A stretch of DNA of 62,104 bases from Betaproteobacteria bacterium TMED82 (lineage in GTDB: Bacteria > Pseudomonadota > Gammaproteobacteria > Burkholderiales > Burkholderiaceae_A), in NCBI GenBank assembly GCA_002170395.1, contig NHEJ01000001.1, forward strand, positions 1 to 62,104, written 5' to 3'. The position numbers and the translations under genes were made by a program. The notes under the pieces were generated by a model that saw nothing but the letters and a program-made list of their open reading frames with translations, was not told the DNA's origin and did not search any database. Below are positions 39,506-47,774 of this stretch, in pieces; position 1 is the first letter of the stretch; every line of letters begins with the position of its first letter.

Positions 39506-39775
39506 ATGAAAGTTGAAGTGGAACCTACAACCGCATTTTGTCAGGTCTTAAGACAACAAAGACTAGCAAGACAGCTGACTTACCAAAGTCTAGGGCTAAG
39601 AGCTGGCTTACCCTCTAAGTTTATTTTCAACCTTGAATGCGGTAACGAACGACCGTCTTTGGACACTGTCTTTAAAGTAGCAAAGGCTTTGGGTTACTCA
39701 GGTGCTGGATTCGTATCACTGATAGAAAGACGTATCTATGGTATCGATAGAGAACTAGTGAGTCAATCGAAGTAA
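39506..39775 (+). CDS. XRE-type helix-turn-helix regulator
   Basis: An 89-residue protein that is almost entirely a Cro/C1-type helix-turn-helix: FCQVLRQQRLARQLTYQSLG, LRAGLPSKFIFNLECGNERP and SLDTVFKVAKALGYS. It lies nine bases before the start of a small secreted protein on the same strand and is divergent from the lipoprotein gene. It may autoregulate; the target is not evident. It could be a lone regulator rather than an antitoxin, as no toxin-like partner is next to it. Confidence 0.85.
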   Translation: MKVEVEPTTAFCQVLRQQRLARQLTYQSLGLRAGLPSKFIFNLECGNERPSLDTVFKVAKALGYSGAGFVSLIERRIYGIDRELVSQSK

Positions 39776-39783
39776 GTGTGCCC

Positions 39784-40200
39784 ATGGAGAAAATTTCAGT
39801 TAATTTCAGCTTACTTTATCTTTGTTTTTTCCTCCCAGTGTCAGCTTTTGCAGGCTGGCAACTAGTTGGAGAAACACCTACCGCAAGATACTTTACTGAT
39901 ATGACAAGTATAAAACCAAAAGGATTTAAAAGAACAGTATCAATGTATCAAAATTTGCGATTTAAAAGGATGCAAGATGGTGCTATCTCAATCGAGGCTT
40001 TAATCGAATACGACTGTAGATATAAGATGCACAGAATGAAAAATGCTAGAGCTTATTCAGGACCAAACTTAAAAGGCACCCAATTAAAGTCTAAGAATCC
40101 TGGAGCTAATTGGAATCCAACTTATAAAATTAGTAGGTTTATGTTGACTGCGGCATGCGCGGTTCCAAGCAGCGGAAAACTAAAAATTGAACGATTTTAA
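39784..40200 (+). CDS. Surface-adhesin protein E-like secreted protein, second copy
   Basis: Signal peptide (to about SAFA), then GWQLVGETPTARYFTDMTSI, MYQNLRFKRMQDGAISIEAL, YDCRYKMHRMKNARAYSG and a closing Cys in LTAACAVPSSG: the same pattern of W, D-x2-S, YDC and late Cys as the protein at 36754-37284. The frame opens at a GTG at 39778; the ATG two codons later is the likelier start. It follows the XRE gene closely, so the two may be co-transcribed. Confidence 0.78.
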   Translation: MEKISVNFSLLYLCFFLPVSAFAGWQLVGETPTARYFTDMTSIKPKGFKRTVSMYQNLRFKRMQDGAISIEALIEYDCRYKMHRMKNARAYSGPNLKGTQLKSKNPGANWNPTYKISRFMLTAACAVPSSGKLKIERF

Positions 40201-40201
40201 T

Positions 40202-40342
40202 TCAATTTTTTTTTTCTATTTCTTCAGAATTTTTTCTTTCTTTCCACTTTTTTATATCTCTCATACTCCACCAGTATAGAAATAAAACGCCTCCAAAAGC
40301 CAAAAATACCTCAATTATTATTACCGGCAAAAAACTATTCAA
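40202..40342 (-). CDS. Small single-pass membrane protein, 46 aa
   Basis: A short frame from a TTG at 40342 with AAGGA seven to eight bases upstream. It encodes an N-terminal membrane helix (LPVIIIEVFLAFGGVLFLYW) followed by a highly charged tail rich in Lys and Glu. The arrangement resembles the small helix-plus-basic-tail proteins common in proteobacteria. No family is assigned. It is shorter than usual gene-finder limits, and the support is the ribosome-binding site plus the clear membrane-helix pattern. Confidence 0.55.
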   Translation of the reverse strand: MNSFLPVIIIEVFLAFGGVLFLYWWSMRDIKKWKERKNSEEIEKKN

Positions 40343-40540
40343 GATTCATTCCTTTTAGGAAACATAATAAGCAAATTTATAAAAAAATTTTCTTTATAAT
40401 AGTGATTATCAAACGTACTAAAATGTTTACGTAGAAAACACCCGTTAGTTAAATTTCCAGCGAACATGGGCCTAAAACACATCAAGAGGTTGCTTGTCGC
40501 AGCAAACGTACTTTTTTATAAGAATCATTAAAAGCATAAC

Positions 40541-40566
40541 AAAAAAAACCGCCTTGCAGGCGGTTT
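40541..40566 (-). terminator. Rho-independent terminator after pqqA
   Basis: On the minus strand AAACCGCC-TGCAA-GGCGGTTT forms an 8-bp stem followed by a run of Ts (plus-strand As from 40541). It begins 20 bases after the pqqA stop, which fits a short transcript made in high amounts. Confidence 0.9.
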
Positions 40567-40585
40567 CTCTATTCTGCCGAGAATG

Positions 40586-40657
40586 CTACTTAGCGGCAAT
40601 ATACATTGTAATTTCAAACCCAAATCTTAGATCGGTTGCAATAGGCTTAGTCCACAT
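40586..40657 (-). CDS. pqqA: PqqA, precursor peptide of the cofactor PQQ
   Basis: A 23-residue peptide, [23 protein letters not shown], whose Glu15 and Tyr19 (E-x3-Y) are the residues that PqqE and the later enzymes join to make pyrroloquinoline quinone. The start MWTKP and the FE-(I/V)-TMY core match known PqqA peptides. GGAGA lies seven bases before the ATG, and a strong terminator follows the stop. It lies 117 bases downstream of the mscS gene. pqqBCDE are not adjacent. The product supplies the cofactor for the methanol dehydrogenase whose accessory genes lie 5 kb away. Confidence 0.93.
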   Translation of the reverse strand: MWTKPIATDLRFGFEITMYIAAK

Positions 40658-40774
40658 GTTTGTCTCCAGAAAATTAAGTTATATAGACAGTTTAAATGTT
40701 GTGCCTATTTCTGAAATTGGTAAAACAATGATATCCATCTAATAAAAATCATGAGATTTCAATAAGCAAACACA

Positions 40775-42022
40775 TTACTCATGCGAAATAAAACTACTTT
40801 TCAAATCATGCCCTGAGGGCTTTTGATAAGTTCGTAAACCAAATTCTGGCAGTATTGCAAGTAAATGCTCGAAGATATCGCTTTGAATACTCTCATAATC
40901 TGCCCAAGCAGTTGTAGTGGTAAAACAATAAATCTCTAACGGAACACCATCAGAGCTGGGCTTGAGCAAACGCACAATTCTAGTCATCTTCTTGTGTATG
41001 TTGGGATTTGCGGCCAAATATAAATTTACATATGCTCGAAATGTCCCTAAATTTGTTAACCTTCTTTGATTAGAAGGATTAGTAGAAAAATTGCCAATTC
41101 TCTTCTCTAAGTGATCGTTATCTACCTTAATACTTTTAGATTTTTCATTTAAATAAACATTAATTAAAGAAATTTCCATCAACCGACTCACATCTTCAAC
41201 TCCTAAAAAACTAATGGAAGTAGCATCAACTAAAAGAGTTTTTTTTATTCTTCTGCCCCCTGAGTCAGACATGCCCCTCCAATTTTTAAAACTTTCAGAC
41301 ATCAAACGCCAGGTTGGAATTGCTGTAATAGTATTGTCCCAATTTTGAATGGTGACAGTGTGCAGGGCAATATCGATCACTTCGCCATCTGCACCAACCT
41401 GAGGCATTTCAATCCAATCTCCTACGCGTAACATATCATTTGTAGTTAATTGCAGGCCTGCCGTGAAAGAAACTAAGGTATCTTTAAACACAATTAATAG
41501 AACTGCTGACATTGCACCTAATCCCGATAAAAGTATAAAAGGTGAGCGATCTATCAATGCAGAGACAATTACAATTGCCCCTAGAGCAATAAGAACAATC
41601 TTTCCGAGCTGAATATAACTTTTAATAGCTTTTGGCTTAGCATCGCTAACACTCGCGGCTAAAAACTGTGCCTCTTGAACACCATCAAGAATGGCTAAAA
41701 GAACCCTTATAGTGTAAAGAATAGTAACAGCCACAGCTACATTACGAATTATTGCTACAACATCGCCAGAGATATATGGAACCAATTCTATCGATATTTG
41801 AATGATTAAAGATGGACTGATTTGTGCAATGCGTTTTCCAACGTCTGACGACAAGAGAATATCAATCCAGACAGCTTTTGCTAAATTGCGCCATTTTTTA
41901 AACGAATGTTGAATAATCCAATTAGCTAATGGAAATGCAAAATAAGCCACAAAAACAATTGCAATTAGATAGGCAGAAATTTCAACAAAACGATTATCTA
42001 CTAGTAAATTCAGGCTTTCCAC
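40775..42022 (-). CDS. ybdG: MscS-family mechanosensitive channel, YbdG-like
   Basis: Inner-membrane channel with five or so membrane helices in the first 190 residues, then the MscS pore and cytoplasmic domain. LSGLGAMSAVLLIVFKDTL, LQLTTNDMLRVGDWIEMP, IQNWDNTITAIPTWRL and FKNWRGMSDSGGRRIKK match E. coli YbdG closely, and the 415-residue length is identical to that protein as I recall it. The start is a GTG with GAGG upstream. It would protect against mild osmotic downshock. Confidence 0.9.
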   Translation of the reverse strand: MESLNLLVDNRFVEISAYLIAIVFVAYFAFPLANWIIQHSFKKWRNLAKAVWIDILLSSDVGKRIAQISPSLIIQISIELVPYISGDVVAIIRNVAVAVTILYTIRVLLAILDGVQEAQFLAASVSDAKPKAIKSYIQLGKIVLIALGAIVIVSALIDRSPFILLSGLGAMSAVLLIVFKDTLVSFTAGLQLTTNDMLRVGDWIEMPQVGADGEVIDIALHTVTIQNWDNTITAIPTWRLMSESFKNWRGMSDSGGRRIKKTLLVDATSISFLGVEDVSRLMEISLINVYLNEKSKSIKVDNDHLEKRIGNFSTNPSNQRRLTNLGTFRAYVNLYLAANPNIHKKMTRIVRLLKPSSDGVPLEIYCFTTTTAWADYESIQSDIFEHLLAILPEFGLRTYQKPSGHDLKSSFISHE

Positions 42023-42359
42023 TTTAAGTTATCCTCACTTTATACTTTGCTGTTTTCTCATTTGGCGTTAAAAGCATATCTGTCAATACCAATTACTAAA
42101 AAATACCTTAACCGAAGTAAGTTGATCTAGACTTATTCTCTCTAACCACTACTTTTACATTCGAAACACCAGTTTTCCTACAATGTTATTACATATATAG
42201 AAAATCATAAAAAGAGCATACCAAACTCATTCAACAAAATAATAAAACTAAAAAAAACATTTTCCAACTTTTTATTTATTTTATCGTCTGCTTGTATTTC
42301 TTTTTTCACTGATATGCTTCATTATGTGGACATAAATTTTCATTTGCCTATATATTCTA
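42023..42359. other. Intergenic region without a recognised gene
   Basis: A strongly AT-rich 337-base stretch between divergent genes, which must contain the promoters of mscS and of the copper chaperone gene. Frames on both strands are short and without ribosome-binding sites. A TTGACA on the minus strand near 42075-42080 has no -10 box at the proper distance. I see no RNA gene or repeat. Confidence 0.6.
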
Positions 42360-42830
42360 ATGCTAAAATTTTTTTCAGTACTCAGTGTCATAGTATTTGT
42401 AACAATCAACAACCAAGGTTATTGCGATGATTCCACACGAGAGTCATTGATTATAAAAAATCCTCACGCTGCTGCTCCTAGACCTGGAGTCAGGAACATT
42501 GCAATTTATATTGAAAACATAATTAACAATTCTTCAAAAGATGAAGTGTTACAAAAAGTAACTTCTCCAGTTTTTAGCGACTTAGAACTTCATGAAATGA
42601 AAATCAAGGGAGGGTTGATGCAAATGAGAAGAGTAAGCTTGATCACCATACCTGCGAAGTCTTCAATCTCATTGGCAAGTGGTGGTTTACATATCATGGG
42701 ACTCAACATTGTAAAGCTTGATAAAGACGCGAAATCATTTCCCGCCACTCTGCATTTTGAAACATTAGGCGCTATAGCAATAGAAGTAAATATTCATCAT
42801 TCCTTTCAAACTCATAACCATTCTCACTGA
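42360..42830 (+). CDS. PCu(A)C family periplasmic copper chaperone
   Basis: Secreted Cu(I)-binding protein that supplies copper to respiratory oxidase CuA sites. The family motif H-x10-M-x21-H-x-M is exact: H78, M89, H111 and M113. A signal peptide precedes it, and the C-terminus is histidine-rich (HHSFQTHNHSH), a second metal-binding element often seen in the family. The length is 156 residues. It stands alone, divergent from mscS. Confidence 0.92.
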   Translation: MLKFFSVLSVIVFVTINNQGYCDDSTRESLIIKNPHAAAPRPGVRNIAIYIENIINNSSKDEVLQKVTSPVFSDLELHEMKIKGGLMQMRRVSLITIPAKSSISLASGGLHIMGLNIVKLDKDAKSFPATLHFETLGAIAIEVNIHHSFQTHNHSH

Positions 42831-42962
42831 TAAGCAGGCTAATTGAAGTTATACTTCGTAATCAAAAAAGTCTATAGTACAATCAAGTGTGAACAACACT
42901 ACAATTATTTGTTAAACTTTATCAATAATCTACCTTTAAAGAAATAATTAACAGAATTTCTA

Positions 42963-43769
42963 ATGCCTAGAAAGACAGCTATATTTATTCTCTTTACTAT
43001 TCTGTGCTTACCACTTTTATACGGTTTATTTGCCAAATTCGTCGAAACAAAAATTCACCTACTGATAGAGCGTGAAGGTACCGAAATTACCAACAGTGAG
43101 GTAAAAATTGATTCCTTTAACCTTGCTCAATTAAGCACTGCAAACATACAAAATTTCTCAGTCCTGAATCCAGATGGATTTTCAAGCGCAGATATCTTCA
43201 AAATAGGCGCTTTTGTAATTAACTTGGATATTCTAAGTTTATTATCTGATAAAGTTGATATTGAAGAAATCAAAATAGATCAACCAAACATTCTCGTGGA
43301 ATTTAATAACCAGCTACAATCGAATCTTTGGGTAATCAGGAGTAATGTACTTGCAAAAACTAAGTTAATAAATAACGCGGAGAATAAAACAAAAGTAAGT
43401 TCATTTAATAGGAAAAAACTATATATTAAGAAGCTGGAAATACTAAATCCTCTCGTTGAGTTAAAATATACTGCCTCACAAAATACAATCCCAATAAAAA
43501 TTCAGAATATTAAGTTAGAGAATCTTGGAGGAAATACGGGTAAATTTCCAGAGGAGTTAACAAACGAGATCCTAGAGAAATTAAATTTCCAAATTACTAT
43601 GAAAAGCCAACGCTATTTAAATGATCAAATTAGTAAAATACAAAGTGAGAAAAAAAATTTAGAAAAGAAATTTGACAAACTAAAAAAAAATTTAAAGCTT
43701 AAGTCTCAAGGTATAGAAAGTGACACAAAATTGAAATTAGAAAAAGAGCTACAAAAACTTATGCCTTAA
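42963..43769 (+). CDS. AsmA-like inner-membrane protein
   Basis: One N-terminal membrane helix (AIFILFTILCLPLLYGLF) and a periplasmic beta-rich region with the AsmA/DUF748 pattern: NFSVLNPDGFSSADIFKIG, VINLDILSLLSDKVDIEEIK and PNILVEFNN. A lysine-rich coiled coil follows at the C-terminus (from about residue 215). At 268 residues it is one of the small AsmA-like proteins. Members are linked to outer-membrane lipid transport or biogenesis. It is 132 bases after the copper chaperone gene. Confidence 0.75.
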   Translation: MPRKTAIFILFTILCLPLLYGLFAKFVETKIHLLIEREGTEITNSEVKIDSFNLAQLSTANIQNFSVLNPDGFSSADIFKIGAFVINLDILSLLSDKVDIEEIKIDQPNILVEFNNQLQSNLWVIRSNVLAKTKLINNAENKTKVSSFNRKKLYIKKLEILNPLVELKYTASQNTIPIKIQNIKLENLGGNTGKFPEELTNEILEKLNFQITMKSQRYLNDQISKIQSEKKNLEKKFDKLKKNLKLKSQGIESDTKLKLEKELQKLMP

Positions 43770-43777
43770 AGTACGTT

Positions 43778-44284
43778 ATGAAATTTTTATTGTACGTTGT
43801 AATTTTTTTCAATTCTATCCTTATAATCAATGGGAAACTTTTTAGTTCCGAAGAAAGTTTTGCTGTGGTAGTGAGGGTTTCAGATGGTGACTCAATTATC
43901 GTAAGAAATTATAATCAGGACTTGCAAAAAATACGTCTGGCAGGAATTGACGCCCCAGAATTGAATCAGCCTCACGGTTCAAGTTCGAAAATAGTACTTA
44001 GAAAATTAGTATTACATAAAACAGTAAGAATTCGAAAAATCAGCACAGATCGTTACAATCGGACGGTTGGGATTGTTTTTTTTGAAGGTGAGGATATAAA
44101 TATGCAGATGATTATGAAAGGGGCAGCGTGGGCATACAAAAAATATCTTAAAGTTTTGCCCGATAGTAAAAACAGTACATATTTAGAAGCGGAGAAAAAC
44201 GCTAGATCTAAGACGTTAGGGCTATGGAAAAATGATAATTCAATCCCTCCTTGGTCATGGCGTAAAAAATATAAACAGAGATAA
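43778..44284 (+). CDS. Secreted thermonuclease-like (SNase) protein
   Basis: Staphylococcal nuclease fold with a signal peptide. VVRVSDGDSIIVR, KIRLAGIDAPELNQPHG and DRYNRTVGIVFFEGEDIN carry the equivalents of the catalytic Arg, Glu and Arg, and ARSKTLGLWKNDN closes the domain. The length is 168 residues. It probably degrades extracellular or periplasmic nucleic acids. It lies nine bases after the AsmA-like gene on the same strand. Confidence 0.92.
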   Translation: MKFLLYVVIFFNSILIINGKLFSSEESFAVVVRVSDGDSIIVRNYNQDLQKIRLAGIDAPELNQPHGSSSKIVLRKLVLHKTVRIRKISTDRYNRTVGIVFFEGEDINMQMIMKGAAWAYKKYLKVLPDSKNSTYLEAEKNARSKTLGLWKNDNSIPPWSWRKKYKQR

Positions 44285-44339
44285 GAGAACCATTTCCAGT
44301 ATTTTCGCTCTACTTATTTCATTATCACAAATTTAAACT

Positions 44340-44735
44340 ATGCAAAATTTATCACTACAACTCCTAGCAGCTTGCTTAGGCATAATTTTCTTTTTTTCAA
44401 TTTTATTAGCGCCCATGGTATTTAAAGTTCTCAACAAAGAAAGTGCAAGCCTGTACTTAAGGAATTTTTTTCCTCGGTTTTATATATCTCTGGCTTTGCT
44501 ATGCGCCATTGCCGGAGGAGTGAATCCAGAACCTTTTGAATCGGGCCTAATATTCCTTTGCTCAGCGCTTTTTCTTTTAAGCCGCTGGCCATTGACTCCC
44601 GCTATTAATAAAGCAACTGATAATCAGAATAAAAAACTGTTTACTACACTTCACGGCTTAAGCGTTTTGATTCTAGTAACGCAATTAGTGATCATATTCA
44701 CTATATTATTGAATAGTTACGTCAATATAATCTAA
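44340..44735 (+). CDS. DUF4149-type membrane protein
   Basis: A 131-residue protein with four predicted membrane helices (LLAACLGIIFFFSILLAPMVF, YISLALLCAIAGGV, LIFLCSALFLLSRWPL and LSVLILVTQLVIIFTILL). The pattern of helix 1 followed by VFKVL and the RWPLTPAINKA loop agree with the DUF4149/TMEM205-like family. The function is unknown. It is five bases upstream of the next gene and probably co-transcribed. Confidence 0.75.
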   Translation: MQNLSLQLLAACLGIIFFFSILLAPMVFKVLNKESASLYLRNFFPRFYISLALLCAIAGGVNPEPFESGLIFLCSALFLLSRWPLTPAINKATDNQNKKLFTTLHGLSVLILVTQLVIIFTILLNSYVNII

Positions 44736-44739
44736 TGAT

Positions 44740-45168
44740 ATGGAGACGATTAATTGGTTTTGCTTAAAAACGTGGAAACAGAGCAGTGTTAACACTGCCT
44801 GGTGCCTACTTGGCTGTTCAATTGGAGATTTTGGGACTATTTTTTTTTTTCAAATATACCAAGTTGACGTTCCAATTTTATTTATTATGACACTCGCAAT
44901 TTTAAATGGACTTATTACTTCAATTGCTCTTGAAACCTTTATTCTTTGCTTAAAACACCCCTTTCTCTTTTCTCTCAAAACTGCCTTGGGAATGTCCTTA
45001 CTGTCAATGGTCTCAATGGAGATTGCGATGAATCTCACGGATTATTTTTACACTGGAACGGCCAAACTTACACCTTCAGCTGTAGCATTAATGCTAATGG
45101 CTGGCTTTTTGACACCGCTACCGTATAACTACTGGAGACTCAAAAAATTCAACAAATCTTGCCACTGA
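44740..45168 (+). CDS. DUF4396-type membrane protein
   Basis: A 142-residue protein with four membrane helices. The N-terminal SVNTAWCLLGCSIGDFGTIF and the later ALGMSLLSMVSMEIAMNL are the DUF4396 hallmarks; members often have metal-site-like His or Cys residues and are sometimes fused to copper-related domains. The function is unknown. It converges on the secretion-operon protease gene with nine bases between the stops. Confidence 0.8.
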   Translation: METINWFCLKTWKQSSVNTAWCLLGCSIGDFGTIFFFQIYQVDVPILFIMTLAILNGLITSIALETFILCLKHPFLFSLKTALGMSLLSMVSMEIAMNLTDYFYTGTAKLTPSAVALMLMAGFLTPLPYNYWRLKKFNKSCH

Positions 45169-45177
45169 TTTAAAAGG

Positions 45178-46347
45178 TCAACAAAGTATTTCTCTTAGTG
45201 GCTCAAGTAAGCCGGGGGTAGTAATTGATTTTATGTCTGCATTTCTTGTGCTAGTTAGCTTCACTAGGAGTTTTGATTTGCCATCACCAAAAGTTCCTTC
45301 TCTGTAATCTTTTGATGTTATGACAGCTTTTGATAGCGAACAATCAAATGCCAATTTTAATTTTACTGATTGATACCGAAATTCTTTTTTGAAATTTCTT
45401 TCCTCATCAAATGATACTATAAGAGTTATGGGCACAAAATCATTTTGGGAAATTGTTTTTCCCTGTTTAGGAAGTGAGTAAAAAACTGACTCTTTTTTCG
45501 ATAGTATTAAAGGTTGATATCCCCTCAGATACGCAAAGTGTAGGTTTTTTTTATCAGGCTCAGATAAGCCAAGAGAAAATGCGTTCATTGCACCCAGATA
45601 TTCTAAAAAAGACTGGTCCAACTGAAAATTTATAACTTTTCTAACCTGATATACCATTTCTTTAAATCGATTGTAATGTTCAAAAGCTCTTTTCATGGTT
45701 AACAAATCTACAGACTTTTCTTCAACTGTAACCTGATTTAATTTTAAAAAATCATTCAAATTATCTGAATTAGTGGCAAAATTGACGTCTTGAGGAACTG
45801 ATACAGAACCTCTGTTTGGACTATCTACTGCACTTATTAATTTTCCTTGAATTATCCCGATAACAAGACCGTCTGGACTTATTATTGGGCCTCCAGAATT
45901 TCCAATCTGCACTGGTGCGCTAAACTGAAAGCTATTTACATCACCCAAATAACCTTCTTTTCCACTGATTATTCCTGATGTAATCTTCAACTGTTTACCC
46001 TGAATTAGTGGCAAGGGATAACCAAAAACAAAAACTTCTAAACCTGTGGGAATTTCAGAAAATTTCCCTAAAGGCATTGCCGAGGTTCTCTCATCAATTT
46101 TAATGAGAGCTAAATCACTGACTTTATTAGTTGAAATTACATCAGCTATAAAAAATTTGTCGGAATGATAATTTTTTACTTCAACTTGACTTGCATTTTT
46201 TACCAAATGGAAGGAAGTTATTAAATGACCAGTTTGGCTAACTGAAAAAGCTGTGCCGGAATCACTGGAGAGACTATTACTAGCATTGACTGCGCAACAA
46301 AAACTATGTAAAAAAGTTATGAAGAGCATATATCGCAATCGAATCAT
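45178..46347 (-). CDS. Trypsin-like periplasmic serine protease of the secretion operon
   Basis: S1C (DegP/HtrA-like) protease with a signal peptide. The catalytic triad is visible: H47 in ITSFHLVKN, D78 in VSDLALIKI and S151 in IGNSGGPII. No PDZ domain is recognisable; the C-terminal 200 residues are unassigned and probably beta-rich. The length is 389 residues. Its start overlaps the HlyD-type gene by four bases, so it belongs to the type I secretion operon. It could mature or release the giant surface protein, or degrade misfolded substrate; this is inference. Confidence 0.88.
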   Translation of the reverse strand: MIRLRYMLFITFLHSFCCAVNASNSLSSDSGTAFSVSQTGHLITSFHLVKNASQVEVKNYHSDKFFIADVISTNKVSDLALIKIDERTSAMPLGKFSEIPTGLEVFVFGYPLPLIQGKQLKITSGIISGKEGYLGDVNSFQFSAPVQIGNSGGPIISPDGLVIGIIQGKLISAVDSPNRGSVSVPQDVNFATNSDNLNDFLKLNQVTVEEKSVDLLTMKRAFEHYNRFKEMVYQVRKVINFQLDQSFLEYLGAMNAFSLGLSEPDKKNLHFAYLRGYQPLILSKKESVFYSLPKQGKTISQNDFVPITLIVSFDEERNFKKEFRYQSVKLKLAFDCSLSKAVITSKDYREGTFGDGKSKLLVKLTSTRNADIKSITTPGLLEPLREILC

Positions 46348-47768
46348 TTTTCCCTAAATGATTCTTTCAAAACTTTTGTTATTGGCGAAAAGATATATTC
46401 CAATGGAGATCTCTTTCCCGTAATTATATCAACCTGAGCAGTCATACCTGGTATCACTTTTAGAAATCTATCTTTAGCTGTCAGGTAGTCTTGATCTAAA
46501 TCAACCTTCACAACATAAAAATTTTCGCCCTGATCATTTGTAGTTGTATCTGCAGCTACTATGCTAACAATTCCTGTTAAAGCTCCAAAAACCGAAAAAT
46601 CATAAGCTGTTATCTTAATTTGTGCTTTCTGGCCAAGCGCAATAAAACCAATATCTGATGGAGTGACATTACACTCCACCACAATGGTTGTATCAGCGGG
46701 GACTATTTCTACGACTGGTTCACCAGATTTTACTGCACTACCCACCGTTGAGACTAAAATACGATTCACAATTCCATCAATAGGAGATTTAATTTGCGTT
46801 CTATCTGCTTTATCAGCTAACACTCGAATTCCCTGCGTTGCTGCCAGATAATCAGCTTTTGCCTTCGATAACTCTGTTAGGATTTCTGCCTGAGATTCAA
46901 ACTCAAAAGATTTTAGTTCAGCCTTCGCACGATTCAATTCCTGCAGAGCAATTTCTTGACTAGCCTTCGCCTCGGAAAATGATTTTTCAGATTTGATTTT
47001 AGATAACCGAGACTCTAAGCCTTTTGCAACCAACTGCGTAACAACATCGAGCTCTTCCCTGGCTGCAGCGAAAGCAGCTTTAGCAGAACCTAAACGGGCA
47101 AGAGCTACTTTAATATCATTATCCTTCTGAGAGAAGTTAGCTTTTCTCAAAGCCATTCTTTGAAGAAATAACGCCTTTTCATTGTCAAAAATCTGCGAAA
47201 ACTCTGTCCTTTTAGGTTCTTTATCAAGAAAGGAGCTTTTACCAGAATATTCACTTTGTAATCTGGCAATTCGAATTCCTAAAAGAGCAACATTAGCACT
47301 TTGAATATTATAGTCACTTGCCGCCTGCAGTGGACTCAAGGAAACAAGTAGATCATTTTGATTTACAAAATCTCCTCTAGAGACATGAATTTTATCTACT
47401 AGCCCTCCCTCGAAATGCTCTATCGTCTTCAGGCGAGAATATGGATAAACCTTACCCTCTGCGGTAATAACCTGATCAAACTCTGCGAAATAAGCCCAAA
47501 CCAGAAAGGCACTCAAAAACAACAATAAAATATAGAGTATGGCAATACCTGAGTTTTCTCTCTTATCAGTATCATAAGCAAATAGGCTTCCTAACATCCC
47601 AGAACCTACCCGAAAAAAAGATTCGATACTGATCCATTTAGCAGCAATCTTTCTTCGGGTTTTATATGGAAGCTTTCTAAAAATATACGTAAAAGGCACC
47701 ACCAAGATTTTCAGTGGGAAAAAAATAATTTTGGCTAAAACCGTAATAATTTCAAATAGGATTCTCAT
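46344..47768 (-). CDS. HlyD-type membrane fusion protein
   Basis: Periplasmic adaptor of a type I secretion system. A membrane helix near residues 74-95 (IAILYILLLFLSAFLVWAYF) is followed by a lipoyl half (VITAEGKVYPYSRLKTIEHF), a long coiled coil rich in Lys, Ala and Glu (about 150-310) and the second lipoyl/beta-barrel part (SPIDGIVNRILVSTVGSAV). The length is 474 residues. An extra hydrophobic N-terminus (VLAKIIFFPLKILVVPFTYI) makes it longer than standard HlyD proteins. It lies six bases after the ABC exporter gene. Confidence 0.94.
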   Translation of the reverse strand: MRILFEIITVLAKIIFFPLKILVVPFTYIFRKLPYKTRRKIAAKWISIESFFRVGSGMLGSLFAYDTDKRENSGIAILYILLLFLSAFLVWAYFAEFDQVITAEGKVYPYSRLKTIEHFEGGLVDKIHVSRGDFVNQNDLLVSLSPLQAASDYNIQSANVALLGIRIARLQSEYSGKSSFLDKEPKRTEFSQIFDNEKALFLQRMALRKANFSQKDNDIKVALARLGSAKAAFAAAREELDVVTQLVAKGLESRLSKIKSEKSFSEAKASQEIALQELNRAKAELKSFEFESQAEILTELSKAKADYLAATQGIRVLADKADRTQIKSPIDGIVNRILVSTVGSAVKSGEPVVEIVPADTTIVVECNVTPSDIGFIALGQKAQIKITAYDFSVFGALTGIVSIVAADTTTNDQGENFYVVKVDLDQDYLTAKDRFLKVIPGMTAQVDIITGKRSPLEYIFSPITKVLKESFREK

Positions 47769-47774
47769 GCTTGA

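Noticed and set aside
39506-39775. Antitoxin of a toxin-antitoxin pair
   Set aside because: The neighbouring gene encodes a secreted adhesin-E-like protein, not a toxin family.
40494-40742. 82-residue frame on the plus strand
   Set aside because: It is antisense to pqqA and its terminator and reads through the hairpin; no ribosome-binding site.
45178-46347. LapG-type cysteine protease beside the secretion genes
   Set aside because: The His-Asp-Ser triad with GNSGGP shows a trypsin-like serine protease, not a LapG transglutaminase-like fold.
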